DNA of 64,000 nucleotides. Source: Nymphaea colorata (taxonomy: Eukaryota > Streptophyta > Magnoliopsida > Nymphaeales > Nymphaeaceae). The notes under the pieces are model-generated. The model saw only the letters and a program-made list of their open reading frames with translations. It was not told the origin of the DNA and did no database searches. Where the stretch lies: contig NC_045141.1 in NCBI RefSeq assembly GCF_008831285.2, forward strand, positions 11,334,106-11,398,105, read 5' to 3'. The stretch's first letter is position 1. Each line of letters opens with the position of its first letter. Shown here piece by piece: positions 34,751 through 45,890 of the stretch. Position numbers and translations under genes: made by a program.

Positions 34751-35687
34751 GAGCCAGTGGGATGTGACTATGTGTTTGGGAGTTGTTCCGCCTTTACCAC
34801 TGGTCTTGCCTGTATGGAACGCAAGCGGTGCAAGGCCTCAGGGTACTGTTGTGTGATGTGCTTGGAGTGTTGGGCTCCCGCCTTCCCAACCTGGGTGTCA
34901 TAGGGAAGGCTGAGTATCTCTCCTTGGAATTCACACACCCATAGATGAGTGCTCTACCACTACAGCGGGTGAATGGATCTATACTGTTATAGGCTACCAC
35001 GGGGGTTGTCACTCGGCTATAGGCTGCCCGCGGTGTGCACGTGCTTGTGTTTGCACTCACAAGAACTGTCAATTCACTGAAGTTAATGAACATGAAAAGT
35101 ATATGAATGAAATGTTTGTGAATGATGTGCATGTGAATTGAGACTATGTTATCGTGGCCATTGAATGACCTTTACATGTCGTGGCATACGTGAGAGGCCT
35201 TCTTGGTAAATGATGTTATTATAACCTGACACGACATGATGATAAATTCTTTTATGATTATATTATCTCATATTTGAGCCCTACCTAAGAGGGTTTGGGA
35301 TTTTCCTGGCTTGTTGCCATACTGCGAAGGCTAAGTCTTCATTTGTTTCTTTTTTTTTTGTTTTGGTGGACCCGGGACAGCAGGTTGATCAGATGGTTTC
35401 ACTCACATCATACTGCGGAGGTTTTGGGTCGTTTATAGTGCCGACGCATAATGTTTTTTGTTATATTGATGTCTTGTTGTTGTTAGACATCAATTATATG
35501 GTTTGGGGCATTTTGTCATACACATTGTTGTAATTATGTATCAACTGAAATTGTTTTATAAATAAAAGTTTGTCCCCTTGCTTCTAATGGCATAGCTCCC
35601 TCCATTTTGAATTATTGTGTCGTCATACCTTAATGGTTTATGTTGAGAGAAAAATTTGTTTGAGGGTCAAAAGGTTGGGGTGTGACA
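34751..35687 (+). repeat. Truncated 5' LTR of gypsy B
   Basis: Aligns throughout with about 42694-43632, including a shared GTGTGATGTGCTTGGAG, the palindrome-rich TTATATGGTTTGGGGC stretch and the final GGTTGGGGTGTG. The first ~2 kb of the LTR is absent. Open frames inside occur at matching places in both LTRs and reflect shared sequence, not genes. Confidence 0.88.
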
Positions 35688-35691
35688 GCTT

Positions 35692-35703
35692 TGGTATCAG
35701 AGC
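35692..35703 (+). promoter_or_regulatory. Primer-binding site of gypsy B, initiator tRNA-Met 3' end
   Basis: TGGTATCAGAGC, complementary to the 3' end of initiator tRNA-Met, four bases after the LTR. A second, partial copy (TGGTATCAGAG) follows at 35714-35724 from a short tandem duplication. Confidence 0.9.
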
Positions 35704-36087
35704 ATGACAACTTTGGTATCAGAGTTGTGGCAAACCCCACTATATATGTGAGTTGAAGCCAATCTGTGAAGCCGTATTGCCCAGGTACGCATTTATTTGA
35801 TTGAATTGTTATTGTAGTTTTGATTTTACAAGTAAAGTATACGTATGTAATATGATCGATGTTTTGAGACTTTGTGCTAATGCACGTTTGTGATTGGATT
35901 TGCAAGATTGGTCATAGACTTGGTTTGAGAACAAGGGTTCTTGTTTGTACAGATGGAGTACCAACGTAAGGGTAAAAAGCGAGCTGGGCCGCCTGCAAAG
36001 GCACAAAGAAAGCCAAGTTCGGCCCATTCTGATGCACGTACCCCAGTGGATGATAGTACATCAGAGCAACAGAATGCCTAGACTAGT

Positions 36088-37160
36088 GTGGGTGCCCAAA
36101 CCCCACTAAGGCAGACTCCACCTGTGGATCAGCAGACTATACTGCTGACAGCCTTGCAGACACTGACCTCCCTTGTACAGTCGATGGTCAGTAATCAGAG
36201 GAGCCATACATCCCCTACTACAGACACTAGTGCGCCACTTCAGGAGAAGGCAACAACAACGGTGTTGTTCCAACAGCTTATGGCAATGCAGCCGCTTGTC
36301 TTTACAAGAGAGGGCAGTCTAGATAAGGCAAAGGAATGGATTGAGGAAGTTGAACGCATCTTTGAGCTTCTGAAGATGCCAGAAGGAGTAGATAAGGCAA
36401 AGGAATGGATTGAGGAAGTTGGACGCATCTTTGAGCTTCTGAAGATGCCAGAATGAGACAAAGTGAATTATGGCTCTTATCTATTGAAAGGTGATGCCAA
36501 GAACTGGTGGCAATCGACTCATGGGATCCGGTGTGCTGGCCAACTGTCAATCTCATGGAAGCAATTTAGAGATTCCTTCTTCAGTACTTACTTTCCAGTG
36601 CATGCCATGGATAAGAAAATGCAAGAGTTTCTCGATTTGCAGCAGAATCAATTGAGCTTGGACAAATACGTTACGAAATATTGACACTTAGAGGTGTATT
36701 GTCCGCACCTCTACACTACAGATGAGGCTAGAGCAGGCAAGTTTGTGCGTGGGCTACGGCATGGACTGCGAAGCAAAGTTTTGTCAAGCAGACCTCGCGA
36801 CTTGGACGAATCGGTCACCATGGCAAGATGCCTGGAAGAGGACTGAGCAAAGACACATAAGGACCACTATAAGAAGGCAGACCAGCACTCACAGGGTGGG
36901 CGAAACAGGTCAAGCACCAACACATTGTATGCAGGGCAAAGTCTTATGAGAGGCGTGATGACCGAACATTCAAAAGAAAAAAACCAAACCGCAGTGAGGC
37001 CACACAGGGGTCAGTGACCACTCCGATTTCATTGAAGTGCCCCACTTGTTCACGTGTGCACCCCGGGAAGCCGTGTCATCGGGAAATCAGAGCATGTTTA
37101 CACTGTAGAAGGATGTGGCACTTCATCAAAGATTTTCCTTTAAAGAGAGAAAGAGAGTTG
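36088..37160 (+). pseudogene. Gypsy B gag, broken
   Basis: Begins within a Gln/Thr-rich N-terminus and carries the capsid motifs AKEWIEEVERIFELL, YLLKGDAKNWWQS and SWKQFRDSFFSTYFP. A stop after VTKY fits a CGA Arg codon changed to TGA. A 69-bp tandem duplication (36322-36459) repeats the KEWIEEV segment, and the second copy ends in a stop. Near the end a Cys/His cluster reads CLHCRRMWHFIKDF, a zinc knuckle whose last Cys is Phe. It would have formed the virus-like particle coat. Confidence 0.87.
36322..36459 (+). repeat. 69-bp tandem duplication in gypsy B gag
   Basis: Two 69-bp units (36322-36390 and 36391-36459), each beginning GATAAGGCAAAGGAATGGAT, differ at only a few bases. Each encodes 23 residues in frame. 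Confidence 0.93.
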
Positions 37161-37676
37161 AAGAAGCCTGAGGCCGGTCTTTCTAGCGCGCGACAGACGA
37201 CTGGACGTGTCTATGCAACTACTGTAGAGGAGCTTCAGACACACGACCTTATTAAAGGTACTTTACTTATTGGTTCTCATATTGCTAGAGTATTGTTTGA
37301 TGCAGCTGCGACTCATTCATTTATATCTAGTCGAATTGCTACTTCACTAGAAGTGTCGACTAAGAAGATGCCGTGTGTTTTAAAAGTTGTCAGTCCTATG
37401 CATGCTCAAGAGTCATGTAGCAAGTACCAACCTGATGTGGATGTGGAGATCCATCAATATCACTTACCTGCATAGTTGGTGATCATAAGTCTCTGTGAAT
37501 TCGATGTGATTTTGGGCATGGATTGGCTTTATGCGTATTATGCCAATATAGATTGTAAGAAGAAGCAGATACAGTTGTTGACTAGTGAGATGCAACATGT
37601 GGAATTCCATGCTCATAAAGCTAGTCGAACTGATAAGATAATAGTGTCTGCATTGAAGGCTATGCGTTTGATATAA
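37161..37676 (+). pseudogene. Gypsy B protease, active site changed
   Basis: An aspartic protease domain. The region LLIGSHIARVLFDAAATHSF holds the active site; relatives have DSGATHSF, so Ser-Gly have become Ala-Ala. It continues through SRIATSLEV and, after a stop at about 37473 (TAG, where relatives have other residues), to FDVILGMDWLYAYYANIDC, the typical end of gypsy proteases. It could not cut the polyprotein as it stands. Confidence 0.88.
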
Positions 37677-37685
37677 AATAAAAAT

Positions 37686-38513
37686 GTGGCATTCTTGGTC
37701 AACGTGTTGACCAATGAGACTGAAACGGTGAGGTTACAGGATGTTGCCGTTGTGAGTGAGTACCCCAATGTGTTTTCTGAGGAACTATCAAGTTTGCCTC
37801 CAACACGAGAAGTTGAATTCAAGATAGAGTTGTTACCAGGGACAGCTCCGATTTCTAAGGCACCATACCGAATGACACCAACAAAGTTAGAAGAATTGAA
37901 GAAACAATTGCATGAGCTCTTAGATAAGGGCTTCATTCGACCTAGTGTGTCACCTTGAGGAGTGCCTGTGTTATTTGTTAAGAAGCGGGATGGAACGATG
38001 CACTTGTGCATAGACTACCGCATGTTGAATGAAGTCACTATCAAGAATAAGTATTTGCTTCCAAGAATTGAAGACTTGTTTGATCAACTTAAGAATGCAA
38101 ATGTATTCACCAATATCGATCTGAGGACAGAGTATCATGAACTCTTGATACGGGAGAAAGATGTTTCTAAGACTGCTTTTCAAACTAGATATGGGCACTA
38201 TGAATTCAGGGTCATGCCTTTTGGGTTGACCAATGCTCCCACAGCGTTTATGGACCTCATGAATAGGGTTTTCCAAGACTACTTGGATCGATTTGTTATT
38301 ATTTTTGTTGATATTATTCTGGTGTACTCAGAGAGTAAGGCAAAGCATAGAGATCACTTAAAGAGTGTGTTGGGTCTTTTGCGCAAGTATAAGCTTTATG
38401 TCAAATACTCAAAATGTGAATTTTGGGTAGAGAAGGTAAACTTTCTACGTCATGTAATCTTGAAAGATGGAGTTTCTGTCGATCCGGCTAAGGTGTCGGC
38501 TGTATAGAACTAG
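37686..38513 (+). pseudogene. Gypsy B reverse transcriptase, YxDD lost
   Basis: Blocks in order: [32 protein letters not shown], a TGA where homologues have Trp, then [61 protein letters not shown]. The active site reads FVDIILVYS in place of FVDDILVYS, so the second catalytic Asp is Ile. [16 protein letters not shown] and VDPAKVSAV follow, then two stops that fit Gln and Trp codons. The enzyme is dead by sequence. Confidence 0.9.
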
Positions 38514-39236
38514 AGGATGCCTTGCAGTGTAACTAAGTTAAGAAGCTTTTTAGGATTGGCAGGATACTATCATAGGATCATACAAGACTTTTCGAAAATA
38601 GCTACGCCCATGACTAAGCTATTAAGTAAAGGAGTGAAGTTTGTTTGGAATGAAGAGTGCGAAAAGAGTTTCCAATCTTTGAAGGACAAGCTTACCACTA
38701 CCCTTATTTTGATGCTCCCATCGGGTCATTCTGGATATGTGGTGTACACCGATACATCGGGAATCGGTTATAGTTGTGTATTGATGCAACATGGTCGTGT
38801 GGTAGCTTATGCATCAAGACAATTGAAGACACATGAGCAACACTATCCCACTCATGATTTGGAGTTGGGAGCAATTGTGTTTGTACTGAAGATGTGAAGA
38901 CACTATCTCTATGGTGCAATTTTTGAGATGTTTACAGACCACAAGTCATTGAAGTATGTATTCTCCCAAAAGGATCTCAATTTGAGGCAAACAAGATGGA
39001 TCGAATACTTAAAGGATTATGATTTCACAATATCATATCATCCAAGTAAGGCGAATGTGGTGGTTGATGCTTTGAGTAGACATGCTAAGACAACAATGTG
39101 TAGTATGTTGACTCGTTCTTGGACATTGTTGCAAGATGTGGTAGCTTGGCAGCCTTATATTTGGGGCGAGAATAAAGCAACAATGACGACATTGATACAA
39201 CACCCTCTATTGGAGGAGCTTAAATTGAAGCAAAAA
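38514..39236 (+). pseudogene. Gypsy B RNase H, broken
   Basis: Starts with the connection [20 protein letters not shown] and [11 protein letters not shown], then the RNase H core with [20 protein letters not shown] and [24 protein letters not shown] at 38895-38897 stands for the Trp of the usual WRHYLYG. The second part reads [31 protein letters not shown] and VVDALSRHA. All core motifs are recognisable. Confidence 0.88.
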
Positions 39237-40250
39237 TAAGATCCCGATTTTGCTAAGAACATGAAAGAAAGCAAGAAGGCAAATTCTTCTTGGTATCAAG
39301 ATGAAGATGGTTCATTACGGTTTCAACAAAGATTGTGGGTCCCTAGAGATGAAGGGGTAAAACATCAGTTGTTTGATGAAGTCACAAATCCAAATTTGCT
39401 ATACACCCTGGCAGTACAAAGATGTTTCAGAATATGAAAAGAAATTTTTGGTGGCCTAGAATGAAGCGTGAAATTGCAGAATATGTATCAAAGTGCTTAG
39501 TTTGCCAGCGGGTCAAAGCAGAACATCAACAACCAGGAGGCTTGTTGCAAAGAATTGATATCCCAGTGTGAAAATGGGAAGACATTACGATGGATTTTGT
39601 AGTTGGTTTGCCTCACAACAGAAGACAACATGATGCCATATGGGCGATTGTTGATCGACTTACGAAATCCGATCATTTTCTGCCTATAAGAATCAGTCAA
39701 TTCTTAGAAAGTCTCGCAGAGTTATATATTGGTAAGATAGTGAGATTGCATAGAGTGCCAAAGTCTATCATTGCGGATCGAGATCTACGTTTTACCTCTA
39801 GGTTTTGAGGGCAATTGCAAAAGGCATTGGGTATTAAGGTTAAGCTGAACACAGTGTTCAACTCCCCAACTAATGGGCTATCTGAGAGGACCAATCAGAC
39901 CTATGATGACATGTTGCATGCTTGTGTTTTGAACTGGAAAGGAGAATGAGATAAACATGTGAAATTGACAGAATTTGCATATAATAACAATTACCACTCT
40001 ATTATCAAGATGACACCTTTTGAGGCCTTGTATGGAAGGCCATGCAGATGTTGGACCGAATTGAGTGATGGCAAGATCGAGAACCCTTTAGTATTGCAAC
40101 ACGACACCGACCAAGTGCAATTAATAAGGAAGAAGTTGTTGACTGCTCAGAGTAGACATAAAAGCTATGCCGACATTCAACATAGAGAGTTGGCTTTTGA
40201 GGTTGGTGATCATGTGTTCTTGAATATTTCAACTACTAAAAGTGTTTTTT
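39237..40250 (+). pseudogene. Gypsy B integrase, broken
   Basis: The zinc-binding domain ends [19 protein letters not shown]. The DDE core reads DFVVGLPHNRRQHDAIWAIV with the first Asp, SIIADRDLRFTSRF with the second, and NSPTNGLSERTNQT with the Glu (Gln in the usual TDGQSERT is Leu). Further on come EFAYNNNYHSIIKMTPFEAL and YGRPCRC. Stops after DIPV, TSRF and NWKGE and the TAA near 39237 fit changes from Trp or Gln codons; each is a single transition. It would have inserted the cDNA. Confidence 0.88.
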
Positions 40251-40626
40251 GATTTGGTGTTAAGGGAAAGTTGAGTCTGAGGTTCATTGGACTGTTTGAG
40301 ATATTAGAGAAGATCGGAGATGTGGCGTACAGATTGGCACTACCACCTAACTTGAATCATGTTCATGATGTTTTCCATGTTTTCATGCTTCCAAAGTACA
40401 TACTAGATCCTACGCATGTGATTGACTTTCAAGGTATTCAGGTGCAAGATGATTTGACGCTAGGAGAAAAACCTATTAGAATTGTGGATAAAAAAGAGCA
40501 AGTGTTTCGCACGTAGAGAATTCCTTTAGTGAAAGTGGAATGACAATACCATGGGTTGAAGGAGAGCACATGGGAACTCGAGGAGGATATGCAAAAGAAA
40601 TATCCACACTTTTTTTTTTGCATTGA
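40251..40626 (+). pseudogene. Gypsy B integrase tail with chromodomain-like end
   Basis: Reads KGKLSLRFIGLFEILEKIGD, YRLALPPNLNHVHDVFHVFM and then, after a stop, RIPLVKVEWQYHGLKESTWE with a closing KYPHLF. This last part is the degenerate chromodomain region of Tekay/Del chromoviruses, thought to guide insertion toward particular chromatin. Confidence 0.8.
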
Positions 40627-40658
40627 GGTATGATCTAAATTTCGAGGACGAAATTTTA

Positions 40659-40674
40659 TTTAGGGAGGGTAGGA
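40659..40674 (+). promoter_or_regulatory. Polypurine tract of gypsy B
   Basis: TTTAGGGAGGGTAGGA directly before the TGTAACGC start of the 3' LTR. Confidence 0.85.
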
Positions 40675-43632
40675 TGTAACGCTCGTTTTTATTTCAGGTC
40701 AGGTTGGAGCGGGTCCAGACCCACAACTTACCCGCGTGAGAGCCCAACGAGGGCTGTTCTCCCTTGTCCTCCTCTCGCTCTCCCCCTTCGTTGCCTCTCT
40801 TGTTGCTAGGGAGCTCCACGCAAAGAAGAAGCAGGCGGTCAAGGGTGATAACGGTGACGCGCGGGTAAGCGTAGGAAGGGCAGTAACGGTGCTGCTCTGG
40901 TAAGCCCTCCCAACCTCTCTATGCCTCTTCTTCCCCTCTCTTCCTTCTTCTTTTTCTCCTCCTTCCTCTCTCGTTGATTTCTGTCGACTCACCTTCTGTC
41001 CCTCACTCTTCTCTGTCATCTCCCTCTCTAATCCGAGCTCCCTCCTGACAGCTCTCATGTCCCCTCACTCACCCTCACGTTTTCTTCTCCCTTCTCACGC
41101 ACTCTCACCCTCACTGTCGTCTTCCCCCTTTTTGTTCAAACCCCCTCTCTCTGTCTCCCCTCTCTGTCAGTGCCCTCTCTCATTCGTTTTCAGCTTCCCA
41201 CACCACTACCATGGGCCTCTTCTAATGACAAACCCCTTTTTGAACTCTTTTTTGTTGATTTTTGACTCTTTTATGGCTTTTTGGTCGATTTGCAGCTTGG
41301 AGACGCATCTTTCCCCTCATACCAGTGACTAGAATGCATTGATGGATGTGGCATTGAGAGATTTTAGTTGTTTGAGGATGACTTGAACTCGTGAGGTGGC
41401 TGCTAGGAGGATTGCAGTAGTCTAGACTCTAATATTGGGGTGAACTAGGCTTAACCAAGCCTAAATCAACTATTATTTTATACTAGAGCATGTATAATTA
41501 TTGATTTGACATGCTAGAATTAAGAATTGATGATTTGGGATGCATGTTAGCGACTTTGCTTTTTGGGAAAAGTTTAGGATTATGTTGGAGAAGCGTTGAT
41601 TCATGTCTATAATGATCTTTCAAGCTTAAGGTGTTGATTTTTGAAGCTATTTGGAAACATGGTAGAGATTTTGATGTGGGTGAGAAGAATATGTAAGTTG
41701 GATGTACTATTGGGAAGACGCATCAACTAAAGAAAGTTAATAAGAAATGTGTTAGTGATGGATTGATCGAAACATTGAGTTTTGACATTTGGTGGCAATG
41801 TCAAAAAGTTAAGAGGGGGCCCTATTGGAGGGCTTGTAGGTCGACACTCCCCGTCAATACCCTCTTGAGGCGATGACATGTGCATCAATGTGTTTTATAT
41901 TTGTTTTGATCGTGAAACATGATTAGTAGAAATCTTATCTTGTACTTATGTCTGCAGGTACACCGGGCACGTCCCGTAGACCTTGGGTGACCAGATTCAA
42001 AGCTCAAGGCATTTTGAAGAGTTTTGTGGACACACGACAGAAATGGCGGCGTTCTGGGCAAATCCCTCCCTAGGGCCAATGTGTGATCGTGTGTTCCTAG
42101 GATCATAGGATCCTACAATTGTGATGTGATTGAATGATTGTTTGTGAGTGAATGTATGTATGCATGCAAATGATTTGATATATGATAAGATCTATTTTGA
42201 AAAGCTATTAGAAGCTTGTTTTAAAAATATTACGCATTATGTGCATGCTAGATTTGATAACTGCTTAGGACAGATGAGGTGAGGTATCGAGTCGAGTGTC
42301 TCATCGACTCCAATTGTGCATTAAAAAGCATCCTGGAATGATAACTGCCTAGGACAACTATGAGCCAATCACGGATCGAGACTACTCTCCAGGATTTGGC
42401 AAAGTTTTGAAAGATGTGAATGATGTGTTTGATAAGATGTGAGCGCTTATGAATGTGAATACTGTGATTTGTGGAATATGCATTGCCGTGGGCAATGATG
42501 TAATTGAACGAATTGGAGGGTAGTTGTACCCGTACTATATGACGGCTAGTTAAAAATGAAATGATATGTGTAGCCCTCGTCTGGAGGCAATTGGAGGTGT
42601 GGGTGCACTCGTGAAGTGTACCAACCTCATGAGCTAGCCAGTCATTTTTGTGAATGTGCAATTGTAATGATAATAATGAAAGAATAACAGATGAGAGGCC
42701 AGTGGGATGTGGCTATGTGTTTGGGAGTTGTTCCACCTTCGCCACTGGTCTCGCCTGTTCGGAGCGCAGGCAGTGCAAGGCCTCAGGGTATTGTTGTGTG
42801 ATGTGCTTGGAGCGTTGGGCTCCCGCCTTCCCAACCTGGGTGTCCTAAGGAAGACTGAGTATCTCTCCTTGGAATTCACACACCCATGGATGAGTGCTCT
42901 ACCGCTACAGCGGGTGAATGGATCCATACTGTTATGGGCCACTACGGGGGTTGTCACTCGACTGTATGCCGCTCGTGGTGTGCACGTGTCTGTGTTTGCA
43001 CTCACAAGAACTGTCAATTCATTGAAGTTAATGAACATGAAAAGTATATGAATGAAATGTATGTGAATGATGTGCATGTTAATTGAGACTGTGTTATTGT
43101 GACTATTGAATGACCTTTATATGTCATGGTATACGTGAGGGGTCTTCTTGGTAAATGATGTGATTATGCCCTGGCACGACATGATGAAAGATTGTTTTTA
43201 TGATTATAGTATCTCATATTTGAGCCCTACCTAAGAGGGTTTGGGATTTTCCTGGCTTGTTGTCATATTACGAATGCTAAGCCTTCAGTTGTTTCTTTTT
43301 TCCAGGTTTTGGCATACTCAGGGCAGCAGGTTGATCAGATGGTTTCACTCACATCTTACTGGAGAGGTTTTGAGTCGTTTGTAGTGCCGACGCATCATGT
43401 TTTTTATTATATTGATGTCTTGTTGTTGTTAGGCATCTATTATATGGTTTGGGGCATTTTGTCATACACATTGATGTAATTATGTATCAACTGAAATTGT
43501 TATATAAATGAAAGTTTGTCTCTTTGTTTCTAATGGCATAGCTCCCTCCATTTTAAATTGTTGTGTCGTCGCACCTTAATGCTTTATGTTGAGAAAAAAA
43601 TTTGTTTGAGGGTCAAAAGGTTGGGGTGTGCA
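40675..43632 (+). repeat. 3' LTR of gypsy B (~2.96 kb)
   Basis: Starts TGTAACGCTCG and ends at GGGGTGTGCA. The first 700 bases are pyrimidine-rich with many CTCTC words. The last ~940 bases match the truncated 5' LTR. At its end the sequence passes straight into copia RNase H sequence, so no target duplication can be checked. ORFs inside are chance frames. Confidence 0.85.
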
Positions 43633-43639
43633 TTAAATG

Positions 43640-43931
43640 GATTACATTTATTCTTCAATACATTGGTGTATATCTCTCTTAAGCTCCAATTCTTCTTTGC
43701 AACAATATCTATGCTCTATATACTACCATCAAACCTGCCTTTCATTCTCGCATGAAACATTTAGAGCTTGATTATCATTTTGTTCATGAGCAAGTAGCGT
43801 TGGGCAACATGGAAACTCAATTTGTTACAACCGAAGGCCCGCTCGCTGATCTCTTTATTAAGACACTGCCACTACATTGTCTCCACCTTCTCATTCGGCA
43901 TCTAGGAGTTCGTCAGCCATCTTACCTTCGA
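43640..43931 (+). pseudogene. Copia C RNase H tail, copy 1
   Basis: Encodes the end of copia RNase H: MKHLELDYHFVHEQVALGN, TQFVTTEGPLADLFIKTLP and a RHLGVRQPSYLRLRG-type end, immediately followed by a TTGAGGGGGAA polypurine tract. The upstream part reads TTNPVFHS-like in a broken frame. It joins gypsy B's LTR end abruptly, so its own 5' part is missing. Confidence 0.8.
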
Positions 43932-43942
43932 TTGAGGGGGAA

Positions 43943-44853
43943 TGATAACGCACGAAAGGAGGATGCTAATTCACAAAATCAGCAACTGACGCCAGCTCTT
44001 TCCATTTCTCATGCACCAACTCATCAGCAACCGATGTCCTCCTCCCACGCACCAGCTCATTAGCAGCCGACGCCCCATCCAATAGCTCTCACTCTTTCCA
44101 TTAATAAGGCACCAGCTCACACACAAGAGAAACTAACGCCTTCCACTTCTCACCTATGTCACCAGAGTGTGTGGTGCGGGTGCGGGTGCGGGTGCCGGTG
44201 TCAGTGCCAGAATGGCACATCCCAAAAAATTTAGGTGCGGCGGTGCTGTGAAGGTATTTTATTATTATTATTTTTTTTAATTTATTATATATATAACATA
44301 ATAAGCATGTATATGTTATTATTACAATTTAGTTATTAATATATATAAGATACTTGAATAATGGTATTGCATAGGAAAATATCAAAATAACATATATTAT
44401 ATAAGTAATTTAGTAATATGACATTCTAACTAGAATCAGGTGTGAGTCAGAGCTGCACTCATGTCCGATGCGCACCCAACTCGATGTGGACTCGGGAACG
44501 ACAATAAAATAGAAGAGTCCGGTGACTTAGTTTCTCACGCACAAGGGAAACCGTCTGCCTCTCCAGCTCATAACGTTCCCACATCATTAGATGCAAGAGA
44601 TAAAGATGATGATAATGGAAAGAAGATCCGTCGGTTTCAACAAGAGAGAGATTTAAGGAATCAAAATTGTAGATGGAAAGGAGGGAAAAGAGCACAGAAA
44701 ATGGTGTGTGATTTGAATTCGAATTCATTTGTAAAAACCATATAAATCCCATTTGAAAGGAAACCAGTCCACTGAAAAGTTCAAGGACTCAATCGTGGAG
44801 TAGGATTATTCTGAACCACGTTAAAATTAGTTTCTCATCCTCTTTCTTTCTCA
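43943..44853 (+). repeat. LTR1 of copia C (contains a MITE)
   Basis: Begins TGATAACGCACGAAAG after a polypurine tract and ends TTTCTCA before the primer site. Without the inserted 377-bp element and its duplicated 8 bp it is about 526 bp. It includes short CACCAGCTCATCAGCAACCG-type repeats shared with LTR2. Confidence 0.8.
44154..44530 (+). mobile_element. hAT-like MITE copy 1, inserted in LTR1
   Basis: A 377-bp non-coding element with inverted ends CTATGTCACC...GGTGACTTAG. The flanks are CTTCTCAC (44146-44153) and TTTCTCAC (44531-44538), an 8-bp target duplication with one difference. The paralogous LTR2 has the uninterrupted site CTTCTCAC at 47110-47117. The ends contain a GTGCGGGTGCGGGTGC run and GAGTC-rich sequence; the core is AT-rich. 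Confidence 0.88.
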
Positions 44854-44865
44854 TGGTATCAGAGC
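44854..44865 (+). promoter_or_regulatory. Primer-binding site of copia C
   Basis: TGGTATCAGAGC directly after LTR1, complementary to the 3' end of initiator tRNA-Met. Confidence 0.9.
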
Positions 44866-44917
44866 TGTAAAAGCTTTCATCGGCAGATTGGTTTTGGTCG
44901 CTACAACTTGTCTTCAA

Positions 44918-45890
44918 CATGTCGACATCCGCAACAAATTCAGTAGCTAAGTATACCTATCCCTCCACCGTAAATGTGGCTAATTTTGTTTCTATCAAGT
45001 TATCACACAAGAATTTGTTGCTATGGAAAACACAAATTCTTGGACTCATAGAGAGTTAAGATTTGTTTGGATTCATTGATGGGTCGATTCCCCACCAACT
45101 TCTACCATAGAAACTACCGAAAATGGTGAAGTCATGAGACGATCAAATCCTGATTTTTCTGCCTGAAAAAATCACATTGCCTTTTAAGGGGATGGATTAC
45201 TAGTTCCCTCACGGAGGAAGTTCTAGGGCTAGTCGTGGGACATGATACCGCTGCACAGGTATGGAAAACACTGACAAGAGCCTTTACTCGAGAAGCAAAA
45301 GATAAAGAAATTATGTTGACACGAAAGTTACAACTTTTTCGCTAACAAGAAAAATCTATCAAATATGTGATAGGGTTCAAGGCCATATGTGATGAACTTG
45401 TAGCAATAGAAAAGCCTCCTATAGATGACAACAAGGTTTTCTAGCTAGTCATCGGACCAGGATACGAGTCATTTATGACGTTCATCCTCAAGTCACCAGT
45501 ACCATCTTACCTCAATGCTGTATCCTTACTCCAAGGGCATGAAACAATTGAAGACCTACATGCAGGAGACACTAGACTAAATAGTCAAATGACTTTTTTC
45601 ACACAGCAGTCTAATAGTCAAAACAATAGAAAACGCTACAACAACAATTGGCGGAACAACAATACCAATACTCGATTCAATTCTAAGGGACGTGGGTTCA
45701 ATCCAGCAACTCAAACTCGAAATATGCAAGGGCCGACTAATGGAGAGTGCACCAAATCAGAGGTACCATGTCAAATTTATGGATTAAATAATCATAGTGC
45801 CTTCAAATGTTATCACATATTTGATCATGCATGTCAGCCTTGTGATATGCCCAAGCCTTTACTACTACAAAAGTTTTCGATCCAACTGAC
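44918..45890 (+). pseudogene. Copia C gag, broken
   Basis: Starts MSTSATNSVAKYTYPSTVN, then FVSIKLSHKNFLLWKTQILG, a typical copia gag beginning (the same reading is clear in the inverted copy, 57207-57398). Further on come VLGLVVGHDTAAQVWKTLTR-like sequence and the segment at 45475-45930 with LLQGHETIEDLHAG, an Asn-rich linker and a CQIYGLNNHSAFKCYH zinc knuckle. Stops after IES and elsewhere break it. A 50-base piece near 45345 is absent in the inverted copy. Confidence 0.82.

Larger units (their letters stand above)
34751..43632 (+). mobile_element. Ty3/gypsy element B (Tekay/Del-like chromovirus), 5'-truncated
   Basis: A plus-strand gypsy element with a tRNA primer site, gag, protease, RT, RNase H, integrase with a chromodomain-like end, a polypurine tract and a ~2.96-kb 3' LTR. 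The 5' LTR keeps only its last ~940 bp, matching the end of the 3' LTR. The sequence TTTCGAGGACGAAATTTTAT before the 3' LTR is typical of the Tekay/Del group. The reading frames are broken by many stops. Confidence 0.9.

Noticed and set aside
42634-43086. Matching open frames in both LTRs of gypsy B (compare 34794-35132)
   Set aside because: The match is explained by the LTR pair itself. Frames exist on both strands at once and carry no domain.
34751-43632. Idea that gypsy A is nested inside the 5' LTR of gypsy B
   Set aside because: If so, the missing first 2 kb of the LTR should reappear left of gypsy A, but 29.8-30.1 kb and the copia relic there show no match to 40675-42690.
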